The notes: a model not told the origin generated them from the sequence alone. Counted from the stretch's first letter, positions 31,580 to 40,580 are shown. The stretch is DNA of 64,000 nt from Paenibacillus_F sp047238265 (GCF_047238265.1 NZ_JBDFMM010000001.1:4712001-4776000); one strand, 5' to 3'. Program-made: numbers and translations.

Positions 31580-31606
31580 GTTTCCAGGAAACAGTTTCCC
31601 GGAAAC
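31580..31606 (+). promoter_or_regulatory. Twin palindromic operator for the MarR repressor
   Basis: GTTTCCAGGAAAC (31580-31592) and GTTTCCCGGAAAC (31594-31606) are two 13-bp palindromes differing only at the centre, 14 bases apart, placed at the predicted transcript start. The operon ends with a MarR-family gene, the obvious candidate to bind here. Confidence 0.65.
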
Positions 31607-31630
31607 AAAATCATTCAGGAGGTGTCCTTT

Positions 31631-32838
31631 ATGCCGGATGCCAATCGCAAACAAACTGATTTTCTCCTGTATTTACTCTCTATCAGTGCTTTTCTGGCCT
31701 CGCTGACGCAAAATATTTATTCCCCCATCCTGCCTCTGCTGAGGGATTCCTTTCACGTTTCCCTCGCCTGGGTTAACGCGTCAGTCTCCCTTTTTATGCT
31801 GATTTTAGCGGTCATGCAGCTTCTGCTCGGCCCTTTGATCGACTCTGTCGGAGCGCGTAAAATTTTGCTTCCCGGCCTCTTCCTGACCGTAATCGGATCG
31901 GTTGGCTGCTCGCTTGCGACCCGCTTCGAAGGCTTCCTGTTTTTCAGGGCGCTGCAGGCGCTGGGCACGGCAGCCGTCCCGCTTATCGCGGCGATGACTA
32001 TCGGAAGCCTGTTTTCCGGGCATGACCGCGGCAGAGCGATGGGAACGTATCAGACCCTGCTGTCCTTCGCACCGGCCGTCGCTCCCGTACTCGGGGGTTT
32101 TATCGGAAGCCGGGCCGGTTACCCCGGCATTTTCTGGCTTTTGACGGGGATCGCGCTCCTTATGCTGTTCGTTCATGCCCGTTATTTTCCTTCAGGCCGT
32201 GATGAAAAGGAAAATCTGTCTCCCGGGATGAAGCCTCTTTCAGCTTCCTCCGCCTACCGGACAATATTCGGCAGCAAAATCGGCCTTACCGTTATGATTA
32301 CCGGGTTCCTGCATTTCTTCATCTATTTCGCCCTGCTTGTGTATCTTCCGGTTCTGCTTACCGATCATTACGGACTCAGCCTCGAACGGGTCGGGCTGCC
32401 TTTCTTCCGATGGCGGTCAGCACTATTGCGGGAAGCTGGCTGTTCAAAAAAATTCAGCACCGCACCGCTATGACGGCGCTGCTTTTTTGGGGCAGTCTGT
32501 TCATTTCCGGATTTGTCATCCTGTTCGCCCTGACCGGTATGGTGTCCCTGGCGGGATTATCCGCGGCGCTTGTTTTCTATGGAATTTCATCCGGATTCAC
32601 CCTCCCGGTCCATACGACACTGCTTACCGGGGAATTCCCGTCCATCCGGGGCACGGCAGTCGGATTGTACAACTTTATCCGCTATGCGGGCATGGCGGCA
32701 GGCCCCGTCGCTTTCGGATTTCTCCAGGCTCATATTCATCCCGCCTTGCTGTTCGCATTGCTCGGATGCGCCTTTGCCACAGCCGTATTTGTCCTGTTAA
32801 AATGGGAAAGAACCGGAAAACCGGTCCGTTCCACTTAA
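31631..32838 (+). pseudogene. MFS drug/metabolite exporter, split by a frameshift
   Basis: A 12-helix major facilitator of the drug:H+ antiporter type. The first frame (31631 on) gives about 255 residues: helix 1 'LLYLLSISAFLASLTQNIYSPILPLL', motif A-like 'GPLIDSVGARKILLPGLFL' and the proline-rich motif C area 'FAPAVAPVLGGFIGS'. It is lost after 'LERVGLPF'. The second frame resumes at 32405-32410 with 'LPMAVSTIAGSWLFKKI' and runs through the last helices to 32838. One missing C near 32404 (TTCTT for TTCCTT) explains the shift. AGGAGGTG precedes the ATG. Co-transcribed with marR 19 bases downstream. Whether it is a true loss or a sequence error cannot be told here. Confidence 0.75.
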
Positions 32839-32856
32839 AAACAGGAGGCGCTCCAC

Positions 32857-33363
32857 ATGAACGAAGGCACCGCCGAACATGAACTTTTACAAGCCAAGCT
32901 TCTCCAGTATCTTCATTCGAGAGATAAGGCGGCTGAGCTCAAGAAACAGAAAGCGTTCGACATGATCGGAGACCTGCGGACGGAAGAAACGGGACCGGCT
33001 GCGGACCTGAGCCAGCTCACCTTGACACAAATGCACGTGCTCCACGAAATAGCGGGCGGTGAGAACGCGAACGTCACCCAAATCGCGAACCGCATCGGCG
33101 TGACCAAAGGGGGCGTCTCCAAAGCCGTAGCCAAACTGATCCAGTCGGGACTGGCGGCAGAAGCTCCACGGCACGGAAACAAACGGGAGATTCATTATCT
33201 CGTCACGCCTCAAGGCGAACAAATCGCGCATGTGCACGATAAGCTTCACCGGCTTCTGGAAGAGAAACATTTCGGACTGTACTGCACTTATTCGGGGGAA
33301 GAGCTTTCCGTCATCACAAGGTTTCTGGACGATCTTACCCGGTTGAACGAAGAGCCTCTATAA
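32857..33363 (+). CDS. MarR-family transcriptional regulator
   Basis: 168 residues with a winged helix: 'LTLTQMHVLHEIAGGENANVTQIANRIGVTKGGVSKAVAKLIQSGLAAEAPRHGNKREIHYLVTPQG' carries recognition helix and wing. An additional 50-residue N-terminal helix probably helps dimerisation. AGGAGG precedes the ATG. It follows the MFS gene in one operon and likely represses it through the twin palindrome at 31580-31606, a common efflux pump arrangement. Confidence 0.85.
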   Translation: MNEGTAEHELLQAKLLQYLHSRDKAAELKKQKAFDMIGDLRTEETGPAADLSQLTLTQMHVLHEIAGGENANVTQIANRIGVTKGGVSKAVAKLIQSGLAAEAPRHGNKREIHYLVTPQGEQIAHVHDKLHRLLEEKHFGLYCTYSGEELSVITRFLDDLTRLNEEPL

Positions 33364-33378
33364 TAAAATGTATCACGT

Positions 33379-33416
33379 TAAGCGTCGTGTAAACGTCGTT
33401 TAGCGTCGTTTACGCA
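33379..33416. repeat. Short repeated motif after marR
   Basis: AGCGTCGT occurs twice with a related ACGTCGT between, and GTAAACG/CGTTTAC form an inverted repeat. Function unknown; it lies between the marR stop and the terminator at 33502. Confidence 0.35.
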
Positions 33417-33501
33417 CAACAACTCCTATTCAATAGACGCATGCGCCTTTCTCAGTCATTGCGATATACGGCTGCGGCTGCCTTCCGGCTCTTGCCGCAA
33501 C

Positions 33502-33532
33502 AAAAAATCCCCGACACAAGTCAGGGATTTTT
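33502..33532. terminator. Bidirectional terminator between marR and deoD
   Basis: AAAAAATCCC, mispaired C/A, GAC, four-base loop, GTC, GGGATTTTTT; serves the two convergent transcripts. Confidence 0.8.
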
Positions 33533-33588
33533 TACTTACACAACTGCCGGACGATGCGGGCCTTGCTTAACGGACCCGCTCCTTCCCT

Positions 33589-34299
33589 TTAATACCGGAT
33601 CACCGTATCAAGTGCGACTTCGATCATCTGGCGGAACGTTGTCTGGCGCTCTTCCGCCGTCGTTTCCTCGCCGGTCACGAGGTGATCGCTGACGGTCAGA
33701 ATGGAGAGGGCGCGGGCTTTGTGCTTGGCGGCCAGCGTGTACAGCGCGGTGGTTTCCATCTCTACCGCCAAAGTGCCGTACTTCGTCAGCAGGGCCGCCG
33801 TCGCCCCCTCGTCGTCGCGGTAGAACGTGTCGCTTGTGAAGACGCTGCCCACGTGTACGGGCATGCCTGCGGCTTCGGCGGCTTCGTATGCGCTCTTCAG
33901 CAGCCCGAAATCGGCGGCCGGGGCGAAATCCAGCCCGTTGAAGCGGATGCGGTTAACCGCGGAATCCGTGTGCGAAGTCATCGCAAGCACAAGATCGCGC
34001 ACCTTCACGTCTTCATGAAAGGCTCCGCACGTACCGACGCGCACCAGCGTCTTCACGCCGTAGCTTTCCAGCAGCTCATGCACGTAGATCGAAATGGTCG
34101 GCACGCCCATCCCGGTCCCTTGAACGGATACGCGCTGGCCTTTATAGGTTCCGGTAAACCCGTACATCCCCCGCACTTCGTTATAGCAGACGACATCCTC
34201 CAAAAAATTCTCGGCGATGAACTTTGCCCGCAGCGGGTCTCCCGGCAGCAAAATTCGTTCCGCGATTTCGTTTTCCTTCGCTCCGATATGTACACTCAT
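33589..34299 (-). CDS. deoD: Purine nucleoside phosphorylase
   Basis: 236 residues, the hexameric (DeoD) type that cleaves purine (deoxy)nucleosides with phosphate. Visible: N-terminal 'MSVHIGAKENEIAERILLPGDPLRAKFIAE' with the phosphate loop GDPLR, 'RVGTCGAF' and 'VEMETTALYTLA' with the ribose-binding Met-Glu, and 'ILTVSDHL' with the catalytic Asp. Start ATG 34299 has GAGGAG 8 bases upstream; a longer frame upstream is not needed. Lone gene. Confidence 0.95.
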   Translation of the reverse strand: MSVHIGAKENEIAERILLPGDPLRAKFIAENFLEDVVCYNEVRGMYGFTGTYKGQRVSVQGTGMGVPTISIYVHELLESYGVKTLVRVGTCGAFHEDVKVRDLVLAMTSHTDSAVNRIRFNGLDFAPAADFGLLKSAYEAAEAAGMPVHVGSVFTSDTFYRDDEGATAALLTKYGTLAVEMETTALYTLAAKHKARALSILTVSDHLVTGEETTAEERQTTFRQMIEVALDTVIRY

Positions 34300-34398
34300 G
34301 ATGGGTAGGCTCCTCTCAACTTCCGCATTATTGTTCATCCGGCCGGTACCGGCACTTCCGCCGGCTTCCGGCCTCCTTTTCACGGTACGGTGCCATAG

Positions 34399-34944
34399 TT
34401 ATTTCCAGTGGCTGCCGATAAATTCGTCCCGCCCGGATTGGGCCCGGTCTTCTTTGTAATGCTTCGGATTTTTACGGTGGTAATTCTGATGATACTCCTC
34501 GGCTTCGTAAAAAGGCCCCGCCGGAACGATTTCCGTCACGACCGGCTTGTCGAAACGGCCGCTTTGCGCCAGCTCAAGCTTGGACTGCTCCGCAAGCTCC
34601 CGCTGTTTTTCCGTATGAGTAAAAATAGCCGCCCGGTAGGAAAGCCCCCGGTCCTGAAACTGCCCGAACGCATCCGTCGGATCGATCTGCTGCCAGAACA
34701 GCTCCAACAGCTTTTCATAAGGAAAAACGTCAGGGTCGAACCGGATTTGTACCGCTTCCGCATGGCCGGTCTCTCCCGCCTTCACCTGTTCGTAAGTCGG
34801 ATTGACCTCGCTGCCGCCGGTATATCCCGATACGATGCCGTGAATGCCCGGCAGTTCCTCGAAAGGAGTCACCATGCACCAGAAGCAGCCTCCCGCAAAG
34901 GTGGCCAGCTCTTCTGCAGGCGCCTTTTTCCCGGTCTCTGTCAT
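34399..34944 (-). CDS. msrA: Peptide methionine sulfoxide reductase A
   Basis: 181 residues; repairs Met-S-sulfoxide in proteins using the nucleophilic Cys in 'GGCFWCMVTPFEELPG' (GCFWC signature, residues about 18-22). 'GYTGGSEVNPTYEQVKAGETGHAEAVQIRFDP' and 'YHQNYHRKNP' are conserved. No MsrB domain is fused. GGGAGGGGATATAG precedes the ATG. Lone gene, oxidative-stress repair. Confidence 0.95.
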   Translation of the reverse strand: MTETGKKAPAEELATFAGGCFWCMVTPFEELPGIHGIVSGYTGGSEVNPTYEQVKAGETGHAEAVQIRFDPDVFPYEKLLELFWQQIDPTDAFGQFQDRGLSYRAAIFTHTEKQRELAEQSKLELAQSGRFDKPVVTEIVPAGPFYEAEEYHQNYHRKNPKHYKEDRAQSGRDEFIGSHWK

Positions 34945-35056
34945 CTATATCCCCTCCCGTCTAACCGTCCAGGTTAAAATGTGTGCCGCATGGCCTAAAA
35001 ATAGCACGGCTTCCACCCCTATGGCAAGTTTCCCGCCGGGTCGGTCCAGCATAAAT

Positions 35057-35085
35057 ACCCGCAACCGGAATTGCGGGCATCACAT
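35057..35085 (-). terminator. Weak terminator after the 103-residue gene
   Basis: CCCGCAA/TTGCGGG with a six-base loop, followed on the minus strand by a short AT-rich run. Confidence 0.4.
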
Positions 35086-35121
35086 GTATTCGGAAGCAAA
35101 AGCCGGACCGCGTGAAGGAGA

Positions 35122-35433
35122 CTACTCCCCCTCCACACCTCCGGAAGAATCTTGTTCCATACGGCTGAGCGCTGTCTCCACAAGAAAATCAAAAAGATCG
35201 TCATCTTCCTCCAACTGCTGCTCGATAGCGACAATCTCTTCTTCCGTGCCGGATTCGGCGGTAAAGTTCAAACTGTACATCCATTCTTTCCCCTTTTTGC
35301 TGAAAAGGGCCACCTCGTAAGCGGTCTTGCCTTCCGCCAGTTTAAATTCCACTTTGCCGATATATCCGTTCTCCGCATCGTGAATCATGCTTGCGTTCAG
35401 CACTTGAATCGTTTGTCCGTCCATTTCACCCAT
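35122..35433 (-). CDS. Uncharacterised acidic small protein
   Basis: 103 residues, not recognised. It is acidic, with a beta-rich N-terminal half ('YIGKVEFKLAEGKTAYEVALFSKKGKEWMYSLNFT') and a Glu/Asp-rich tail ('EEEIVAIEQQLEEDDDLFDFLVETALSRMEQD'). The look is similar to small DUF1292-like proteins but I would not assign it. GCAGGTG lies before the ATG. Single-gene unit; no transport or enzyme motif seen. Confidence 0.6.
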   Translation of the reverse strand: MGEMDGQTIQVLNASMIHDAENGYIGKVEFKLAEGKTAYEVALFSKKGKEWMYSLNFTAESGTEEEIVAIEQQLEEDDDLFDFLVETALSRMEQDSSGGVEGE

Positions 35434-35599
35434 TATGTCACCTGCTTAAATTAGATTTCGTTATAAAAAAACGGCTTGTTCCTATGTGTTGGTTTATATT
35501 GTACAGGAAGAATCGTCTGCGGGATAGAGCGGAGGTCTCATGGATAGAAGCCGAAAATGCCCCGCCGCCCGTCTCCATGTTATCCGGAGCGTCGTCCCT

Positions 35600-36652
35600 T
35601 TATTCCCGCCCGATGATGCCGGATGCAAGCAGCTCGTAAGATTTCAGACGCTGCGCGTAATCCGGCACCTGGGTCACGATGAGGAACTCATCCGCCCCGC
35701 AGGCTTTCTGCAGCTCGTGCAGCTGCTCCTTGATCTGGCCGGCCGTTCCGATCAGCGTGCGCCTGTCGTGCGCTGCCGCTTTCTCGGGCCGAGTGCCGGC
35801 CGCAGCGGCCTCGTCCTCCGCCGGGGCGGCATCCCGCTGCCCTTCCCGGCCCGGCGCATGAGCGGCTTCGCTTCCGGCTGCCTCCTCCGCGGCGGGAAGC
35901 CCGGCGCTCATCCAGTCCGCCGCTTCTGCGGCCAGCTCGCGGGCCTGCTCCTCCGTCTCGGCGCAGACCGCGCCGACGGCGACGATGGCTTTCGGCTCCG
36001 CCAGCAGGCGGGAGGGCCGGAAAGCGCTGCGGTACTCTTCGAGCACGGCGGCGCCGTCGTTGTCGCTCATGAACCGGCCGAATACGTAGCCTGTCCCGTA
36101 TTCGGCCGCGTAAGCGGCGCTTTTGGCATTCGTTCCGAGCAGCCACAGCTCCGGCGAATCGGCGGGAACCGGGCGGGCCGTGACCCGCTCTCCTTCCACG
36201 GTAAATTCGCCTTCGATCAGCGCCGTCAGATCGCGGATTTTGTCCGGCATCTGCCGCACATTCTCCAGGAAATTGCCGCTCAGGGCAAGTGTGACATGCG
36301 CGGAGCCGCCCGGAGCCCGGCCGATGCCGAGGTCTATGCGCCCCGGGTGCAGCGTCGCCAGAAGGTGGAACGCCTCCGCGACTTTAACCGGCTGGTAGTG
36401 CGGCAGCAGAACGGCGCCCGATCCGATCCGGATATGCTCCGTGTGGGCCCCGATGTGGGCCAGAAGCACTTCCGGACACGCGGAGGCGAGCTGCTTCATA
36501 TCGTGGTGCTCGGATACCCAGTAGCGCGTGTAGCCGAGCTTCTCGGCTGTCCGCGCCAGCGTGACGGCCTGTCCAAGCGCCGTGTAGGAATCCGCTTTTT
36601 GCATGACCGGCACGAGATCCAGCACGCTGAGACGCAGCGGTAACGGTTTCAT
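35600..36652 (-). CDS. LLM-class flavin-dependent oxidoreductase
   Basis: 350 residues of the bacterial luciferase-like monooxygenase family, using FMNH2 or F420. Conserved: 'PLRLSVLDLVPV', 'YWVSEHHDM' near residue 50, 'IRIGSGAVLLPHYQPVKVAE', 'IDLGIGRAPG'. A strange Ala/Glu-rich stretch (about residues 245-300, 'AAEEAAGSEAAHAPGREGQRD...') sits where relatives have a short loop. Follows the SDR gene by 25 bases, so they form an operon. Substrate unknown. Confidence 0.85.
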   Translation of the reverse strand: MKPLPLRLSVLDLVPVMQKADSYTALGQAVTLARTAEKLGYTRYWVSEHHDMKQLASACPEVLLAHIGAHTEHIRIGSGAVLLPHYQPVKVAEAFHLLATLHPGRIDLGIGRAPGGSAHVTLALSGNFLENVRQMPDKIRDLTALIEGEFTVEGERVTARPVPADSPELWLLGTNAKSAAYAAEYGTGYVFGRFMSDNDGAAVLEEYRSAFRPSRLLAEPKAIVAVGAVCAETEEQARELAAEAADWMSAGLPAAEEAAGSEAAHAPGREGQRDAAPAEDEAAAAGTRPEKAAAHDRRTLIGTAGQIKEQLHELQKACGADEFLIVTQVPDYAQRLKSYELLASGIIGRE

Positions 36653-36677
36653 CTGTCTTCCTCCTTCGCGTCTGTCG

Positions 36678-37451
36678 TCAGAACCCGTAAATGGTCATGC
36701 CGCCGTCCACATAAAGCGTCTGTCCCGTCACATAGCTGGCCGCATCCGAAGAGAGGAACACGACCGGCCCGACCAGCTCCTCCAGCCTGCCCACCCGTTT
36801 CAGTGGCGTGCGGCCCGTCACTTCGGCCACGAAAGATTCGTCGGCCAGCAGCTTCTCCGTAAGCGGCGTCGGGAAATACCAGGGACCGATGGCGTTGACC
36901 AGGATATCGTATTTCGCCCATTCCAGCGCCAGGATTTTGGTCATTTGAATAAGTGCCGCTTTGGTCGAGCCGTATACGACTCCCGTGCGCAGCGCCATAT
37001 GGCCCGCAACGGAGGCGACATTCACGATCCGTCCGCCCCCGTTATCCTTCATATGGCGCCCGACGGTCTGTGACATCAGAAAAGCGGACTTGAGATTCGT
37101 CTGCACGATCGCGTCCCACTCTTCATCCGTTACTTCGAGCGCCGGCGTGCGGATGTTCATACCCGCGTTATTGACGAGAATATCGAGGCGTCCCGCTTCG
37201 CGTACGGCACGGCCGACAGCCTCCGTCACGCCTTCGCGCGTTCCCGCATCGGCCGCTATCGCGTAGGCTTTGCGTCCGGTCGCTTCGGCAATTTCGGCCG
37301 CTACCGCGTCCAGATCGCTCTGTGTCCGCGAAAGCAGCACGACATCCGCTCCGGCTTCCGCCAGACCGATCGCCAGCGCTCTGCCGATGCCTCTTCCCGC
37401 TCCGGTCACCAGAGCCGTTTTGCCTTCCAGCTGAAAAGACGGCAAATACAT
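36678..37451 (-). CDS. SDR-family oxidoreductase, gluconate 5-dehydrogenase-like
   Basis: 257 residues. NAD(P) loop 'TGAGRGIGRA', 'NNAG', catalytic Ser in 'NVASVAG', Tyr-x3-Lys in 'VVYGSTKAALIQM', and C-terminal 'VTGQTLYVDGGMTIYGF'. The overall pattern resembles IdnO/Gno and 2-deoxy-gluconate dehydrogenases, but the substrate is uncertain. It starts an operon with the LLM oxidoreductase; both use reduced cofactors. Confidence 0.8.
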   Translation of the reverse strand: MYLPSFQLEGKTALVTGAGRGIGRALAIGLAEAGADVVLLSRTQSDLDAVAAEIAEATGRKAYAIAADAGTREGVTEAVGRAVREAGRLDILVNNAGMNIRTPALEVTDEEWDAIVQTNLKSAFLMSQTVGRHMKDNGGGRIVNVASVAGHMALRTGVVYGSTKAALIQMTKILALEWAKYDILVNAIGPWYFPTPLTEKLLADESFVAEVTGRTPLKRVGRLEELVGPVVFLSSDAASYVTGQTLYVDGGMTIYGF

Positions 37452-37640
37452 TCCTATCCACTCCTTTTATATAACCGCACCCGTCCATACGGGAACAGAA
37501 CAGTAAACTAAATTTAGTTTTCATGATAAAAGATTAACCGCCAGAAAGCAAAGGCCAGCTTTTCAAAATCAGGAATTGATTGCATGAAGCGGATAAGCGG
37601 GAAAAGACCGGAACGGTGCGGACGGACAAACGCCGGACGT

Positions 37641-37698
37641 AAAAAACAGACAGGTTTCGGACGGCCCATGCTTTCCTGCGCCTTCCGAACCTGTCTGC
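37641..37698 (-). terminator. Terminator of the phytase gene
   Basis: On the minus strand CAGACAGGTTCGGA and TCCGAAACCTGTCTG pair with one bulged base, followed by TTTTTT, 22 bases after the phytase stop. Confidence 0.75.
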
Positions 37699-37718
37699 GT
37701 GTCTGTCTGTCTAAACCG

Positions 37719-39107
37719 TCAACCGTCTTTACGCGTGGTGAGCTTGCGGGGGTCCATGCCGTTATCGATACGGAGAGGAGCGTGGAACGACTTCGCCAGC
37801 TTATCCCACGATACGATTTTAAAGTTCTGGTTGCGTTTGTTTCCGTTATCCGCATTTTCATCGTCCTGCGCCACGAAAATTCCGTTAGGATAAGCCGGGC
37901 CCAGACCGAATCCGGCGACATCGATTCCGTCCGTCTCCGTTGTTCCGTCGATGAGACCGTCCTTAACGGCGAAGCTGCCCAAATAGCGGTTTGTGCCCTG
38001 GCGGTTGTAAACCGCGTAAGTGCTGTCTCCCTGGCTGGAAGCCAGCAGATAGCCTTTGCCGTCGGACCCGTAATACAGTGTTAATCCTTCAATGTCGGCG
38101 GTTAAATGCCCTTTCCCTGCCTCATCCACCTTGGCGTAAGGCTTCAGGCCGCTGTCCGGTTCGGCACCGATTTTCCAGATGGCCTTATCTTCTTCCGCAA
38201 TATAGATCGTCCCGTACTCGTCGTCCGCTACAATTCCTTCCGCTTGGGACGCCAGTTTGAAGTGGCGTACAAGCTTGCCTTCCACACCGGCCGGTCCGGG
38301 TATCAGCTCGATTTGTTCGAATTCCCCCTCTTTGCCGAGCACAAGCGCGTAGTACTTGCCGGTTTTAAGGCTGTGATACAGGCTGAAGCCGTACACCTCG
38401 CCCATGTCCGGCTTGATCGGCTTGGCCGCGATATTCGTGAGCGCACCCGTCTCCGGGGAGATCGAGAAAACGTCGATCGTATTACTCGACCGGTTCGTCG
38501 CCGCCGCAATGTCCATTCGCTTGCCGCCGAGCTCATATCCGTAGCGCACGTCAATATTGTTCATTTTGCCGAGCTTGTAGGACTGGACCTGCTTGCCGTT
38601 CAGGTCATAGACCAGAATGCCGCCGCCCTTGTTGGTGGCCATCAGCTTGCTCTTGGCAGGATCGTCCGGATGGACCCAGATAGCGGGATCATCGGCCGCA
38701 TCCTCCCCCGTGTCGACCGCTTCCGTTTCACCGTCCGCCGTTACCCGGACAAGCTCCCCGCCGGCAGCCGTCTGATCCCCGCCCCCGCTGCGCAGCTTGC
38801 TGAGCACGAGCTCAACGAAGCCCGGCGGCACATAGGTTTTGTCCCCGATCAGCTTCACGCGCCCGTTCAATTTTCCATCCGTTCCGTTTAGCTTATATCC
38901 GTCGTTCCCGATGGTGACCGAACCTTCCGGACCGTTCTGCAGAGCAAAATCGGCCGTTTGTGTGCTCTGATTCCACGACACGCGTGCCCCTGCCTGCTCC
39001 AGCATATCCCTCAGCGGTTCATAGCCTTCCTCGACCGAAGCCCAGGCAGCCTGGCTGTAAAAACTTGCGGCGATCAGCAGTACGCTAAAGCTTTTGAACA
39101 GTTTCAT
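37719..39107 (-). CDS. phy: Secreted beta-propeller phytase with N-terminal stalk domain
   Basis: 462 residues. Signal peptide (MKLFKSFSVLLIAASFYSQAAWA), then about 85 residues resembling a copper-amine-oxidase N-terminal-like domain ('GARVSWNQSTQTADFAL ... VPPGFVELVLSKL'), then a six-bladed beta-propeller phytase that releases phosphate from phytate with Ca2+. Signatures: 'DDPAIWVHPDDPAKSKLMATNKGGGILVYDLNG', 'NNIDVRYGYELGG', 'AEGIVADDEYGTIYIAEED' and 'DIEGLTLYYGSDGKGYLLASSQGDSTYAVY'. Ca-binding acidic residues are kept. A possible Pho box lies upstream. The N-terminal fusion is unusual compared with B. subtilis Phy. Confidence 0.9.
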   Translation of the reverse strand: MKLFKSFSVLLIAASFYSQAAWASVEEGYEPLRDMLEQAGARVSWNQSTQTADFALQNGPEGSVTIGNDGYKLNGTDGKLNGRVKLIGDKTYVPPGFVELVLSKLRSGGGDQTAAGGELVRVTADGETEAVDTGEDAADDPAIWVHPDDPAKSKLMATNKGGGILVYDLNGKQVQSYKLGKMNNIDVRYGYELGGKRMDIAAATNRSSNTIDVFSISPETGALTNIAAKPIKPDMGEVYGFSLYHSLKTGKYYALVLGKEGEFEQIELIPGPAGVEGKLVRHFKLASQAEGIVADDEYGTIYIAEEDKAIWKIGAEPDSGLKPYAKVDEAGKGHLTADIEGLTLYYGSDGKGYLLASSQGDSTYAVYNRQGTNRYLGSFAVKDGLIDGTTETDGIDVAGFGLGPAYPNGIFVAQDDENADNGNKRNQNFKIVSWDKLAKSFHAPLRIDNGMDPRKLTTRKDG

Positions 39108-39187
39108 CGTTAAGGTCCTCCCGGCGTTACCCGAATAAGCTTCTGCCCTTATTATGAAGATTGAATATTAGGGGAAATCACGGAAGG

Positions 39188-39204
39188 CATTAACGTTTTG
39201 TTAA
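39188..39204 (-). promoter_or_regulatory. Possible Pho box upstream of the phytase gene
   Basis: On the minus strand TTAACA, five bases, TTAATG: two hexamers on an 11-bp period like PhoP sites (TT(A/T/C)ACA). Fits a phosphate-scavenging gene, but two units are weak evidence. Confidence 0.35.
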
Positions 39205-39245
39205 AACGCGTTTCATTTATAAAGCCGATTGCCGGAGGAAAGTAT

Positions 39246-39300
39246 TGACAGAGAGCGTGAAATGCTTTTTAATAACGATGAGAATGAGAATCATAATCAA
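39246..39300 (+). promoter_or_regulatory. Promoter and Fur box of the iron-binding lipoprotein gene
   Basis: TTGACA (39246-39251), 17 bases, TTTAAT (39269-39274), then TGAGAATCATAATCA (39286-39300), a 7-1-7 Fur site with two mismatches from TGATAATNATTATCA, just after the transcript start. Confidence 0.75.
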
Positions 39301-39356
39301 TTTAGAACATACAAACATTCTCTGTACCTACATAATCCTTGAGGGGGAACCATGAA

Positions 39357-40352
39357 ATGAACCGTCGTAAACGGTCCTTGTCTACACTGGCTCTTTTGAT
39401 TTTCACCATTTTTGCCCTTGCTGCATCCGGGTGCGGCAAAACGCAAACGGCACCCGCCGGTTCAGCGGCACCGAACACGTCGTCACCTGCGCCTGCCGCG
39501 GCGGATACCGCGCGTAAAGTAAAGCATGCGATGGGAGACACCGAGATCAAAGGCACTCCGCAGCGCGTCGTGATTCTGACCAACGAAGGAACCGAAGCTC
39601 TTCTGGAACTCGGTGTCAAACCTGTCGGCGCGGTTAAATCCGGTGTCGGCAAAACGTGGTATCCCCACATTAAAGATGCGATGCAGGGCGTCACGGAGCT
39701 TGGAGAAGAAGTCCAGCCGAATCTGGAACTGATCGTGACTCTTAAACCCGATCTCATCATCGGAAACAAAGTCAGACACGAGAAAATATACAGCCAGCTC
39801 CAGCAGATCGCCCCGACCGTTTTCGCCGAAACGTTAACCGGGCAGTGGAAACAAAACTTCAAGCTCTATGCCGAAGCCTTGAATAAAAAAGCGGAAGGTG
39901 AAAAAGCCCTCGCCGCTTACGACAAGCATGTGGCGGATGTGAAAGCGAAATTCGGCACCAAAACATCGGCCAAAGTATCCATCGTCCGCTTCCTCCCGGG
40001 AGCCGTCCGTATTTACCAGAACGATACGTTCTCCGGTATTATCCTGAAGGATTTGGGCTTCGCACGGCCAGCGGCCCAGAACAAGAACGCCTTCATGGAA
40101 GTCATTACAAAAGAACGCATGGTCGACATGGATGGGGATATCCTCTTCTACTTCAATTCCGATTACGATGATTCCAAAGGCGGCACGAAAACCCAGCAGG
40201 AATGGATGTCGGACCCGCTCTACAAAAATCTTAACGCGGCCAAAAACAACAAAGCGTTCCAAATCGATGAAATCATCTGGAATACTTCAGGCGGGATCAA
40301 AGCCGCCAACCTGTTGCTGGATGATTTGGTCAAGTACGCGGATAAGCTCTAA
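39357..40352 (+). CDS. Iron-siderophore ABC transporter substrate-binding lipoprotein
   Basis: 331 residues of the FhuD/FepB (SBP class III) family. Signal peptide with lipobox 'ALAASGCG' near residue 23-28; 'PQRVVILTNEGTEALLELGVKPVG', 'LEEEVQPNLELI'-like helix backbone linker region and 'LKPDLIIGNKVRHEKIYSQLQQIAPTV' are typical, as is 'VDMDGDILFYFNSDY'. The ATG at 39357 sits 9 bases after GAGGGGG; an ATG at 39352 is closed by a stop at once. Its permease and ATPase genes are not adjacent. Fur-box control and the nearby efe operon support ferric siderophore uptake. Confidence 0.9.
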   Translation: MNRRKRSLSTLALLIFTIFALAASGCGKTQTAPAGSAAPNTSSPAPAAADTARKVKHAMGDTEIKGTPQRVVILTNEGTEALLELGVKPVGAVKSGVGKTWYPHIKDAMQGVTELGEEVQPNLELIVTLKPDLIIGNKVRHEKIYSQLQQIAPTVFAETLTGQWKQNFKLYAEALNKKAEGEKALAAYDKHVADVKAKFGTKTSAKVSIVRFLPGAVRIYQNDTFSGIILKDLGFARPAAQNKNAFMEVITKERMVDMDGDILFYFNSDYDDSKGGTKTQQEWMSDPLYKNLNAAKNNKAFQIDEIIWNTSGGIKAANLLLDDLVKYADKL

Positions 40353-40426
40353 GCGGGAAAGGCTCCGGCCTTTTCACGATTGTGCCGTTTGATCCGCATC
40401 CGCAGGACCTGCCAAGGTCCCGCCCC

Positions 40427-40487
40427 GTAACTCTCCTCTATACGAGCGCCGCCTTACAGCGGCCCCGTGTACAGGGGAGTTTTTTGT
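40427..40487 (+). terminator. Large terminator hairpin after the iron-binding lipoprotein
   Basis: AACTCTCCT pairs with AGGGGAGTT, then TATAC with GTGTA and GCCGC with GCGGC inside, and TTTTT follows. A long, well-paired structure 75 bases after the stop. Confidence 0.75.
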
Positions 40488-40580
40488 CTGCCCTAAGCGG
40501 GAACCGGGTGCTTCCGCACGCTCAGCTCGCCCTCGTTTTCCGGTGCGTGCTCCCGCACTGCATAGCAGCTCCAAACGCCG

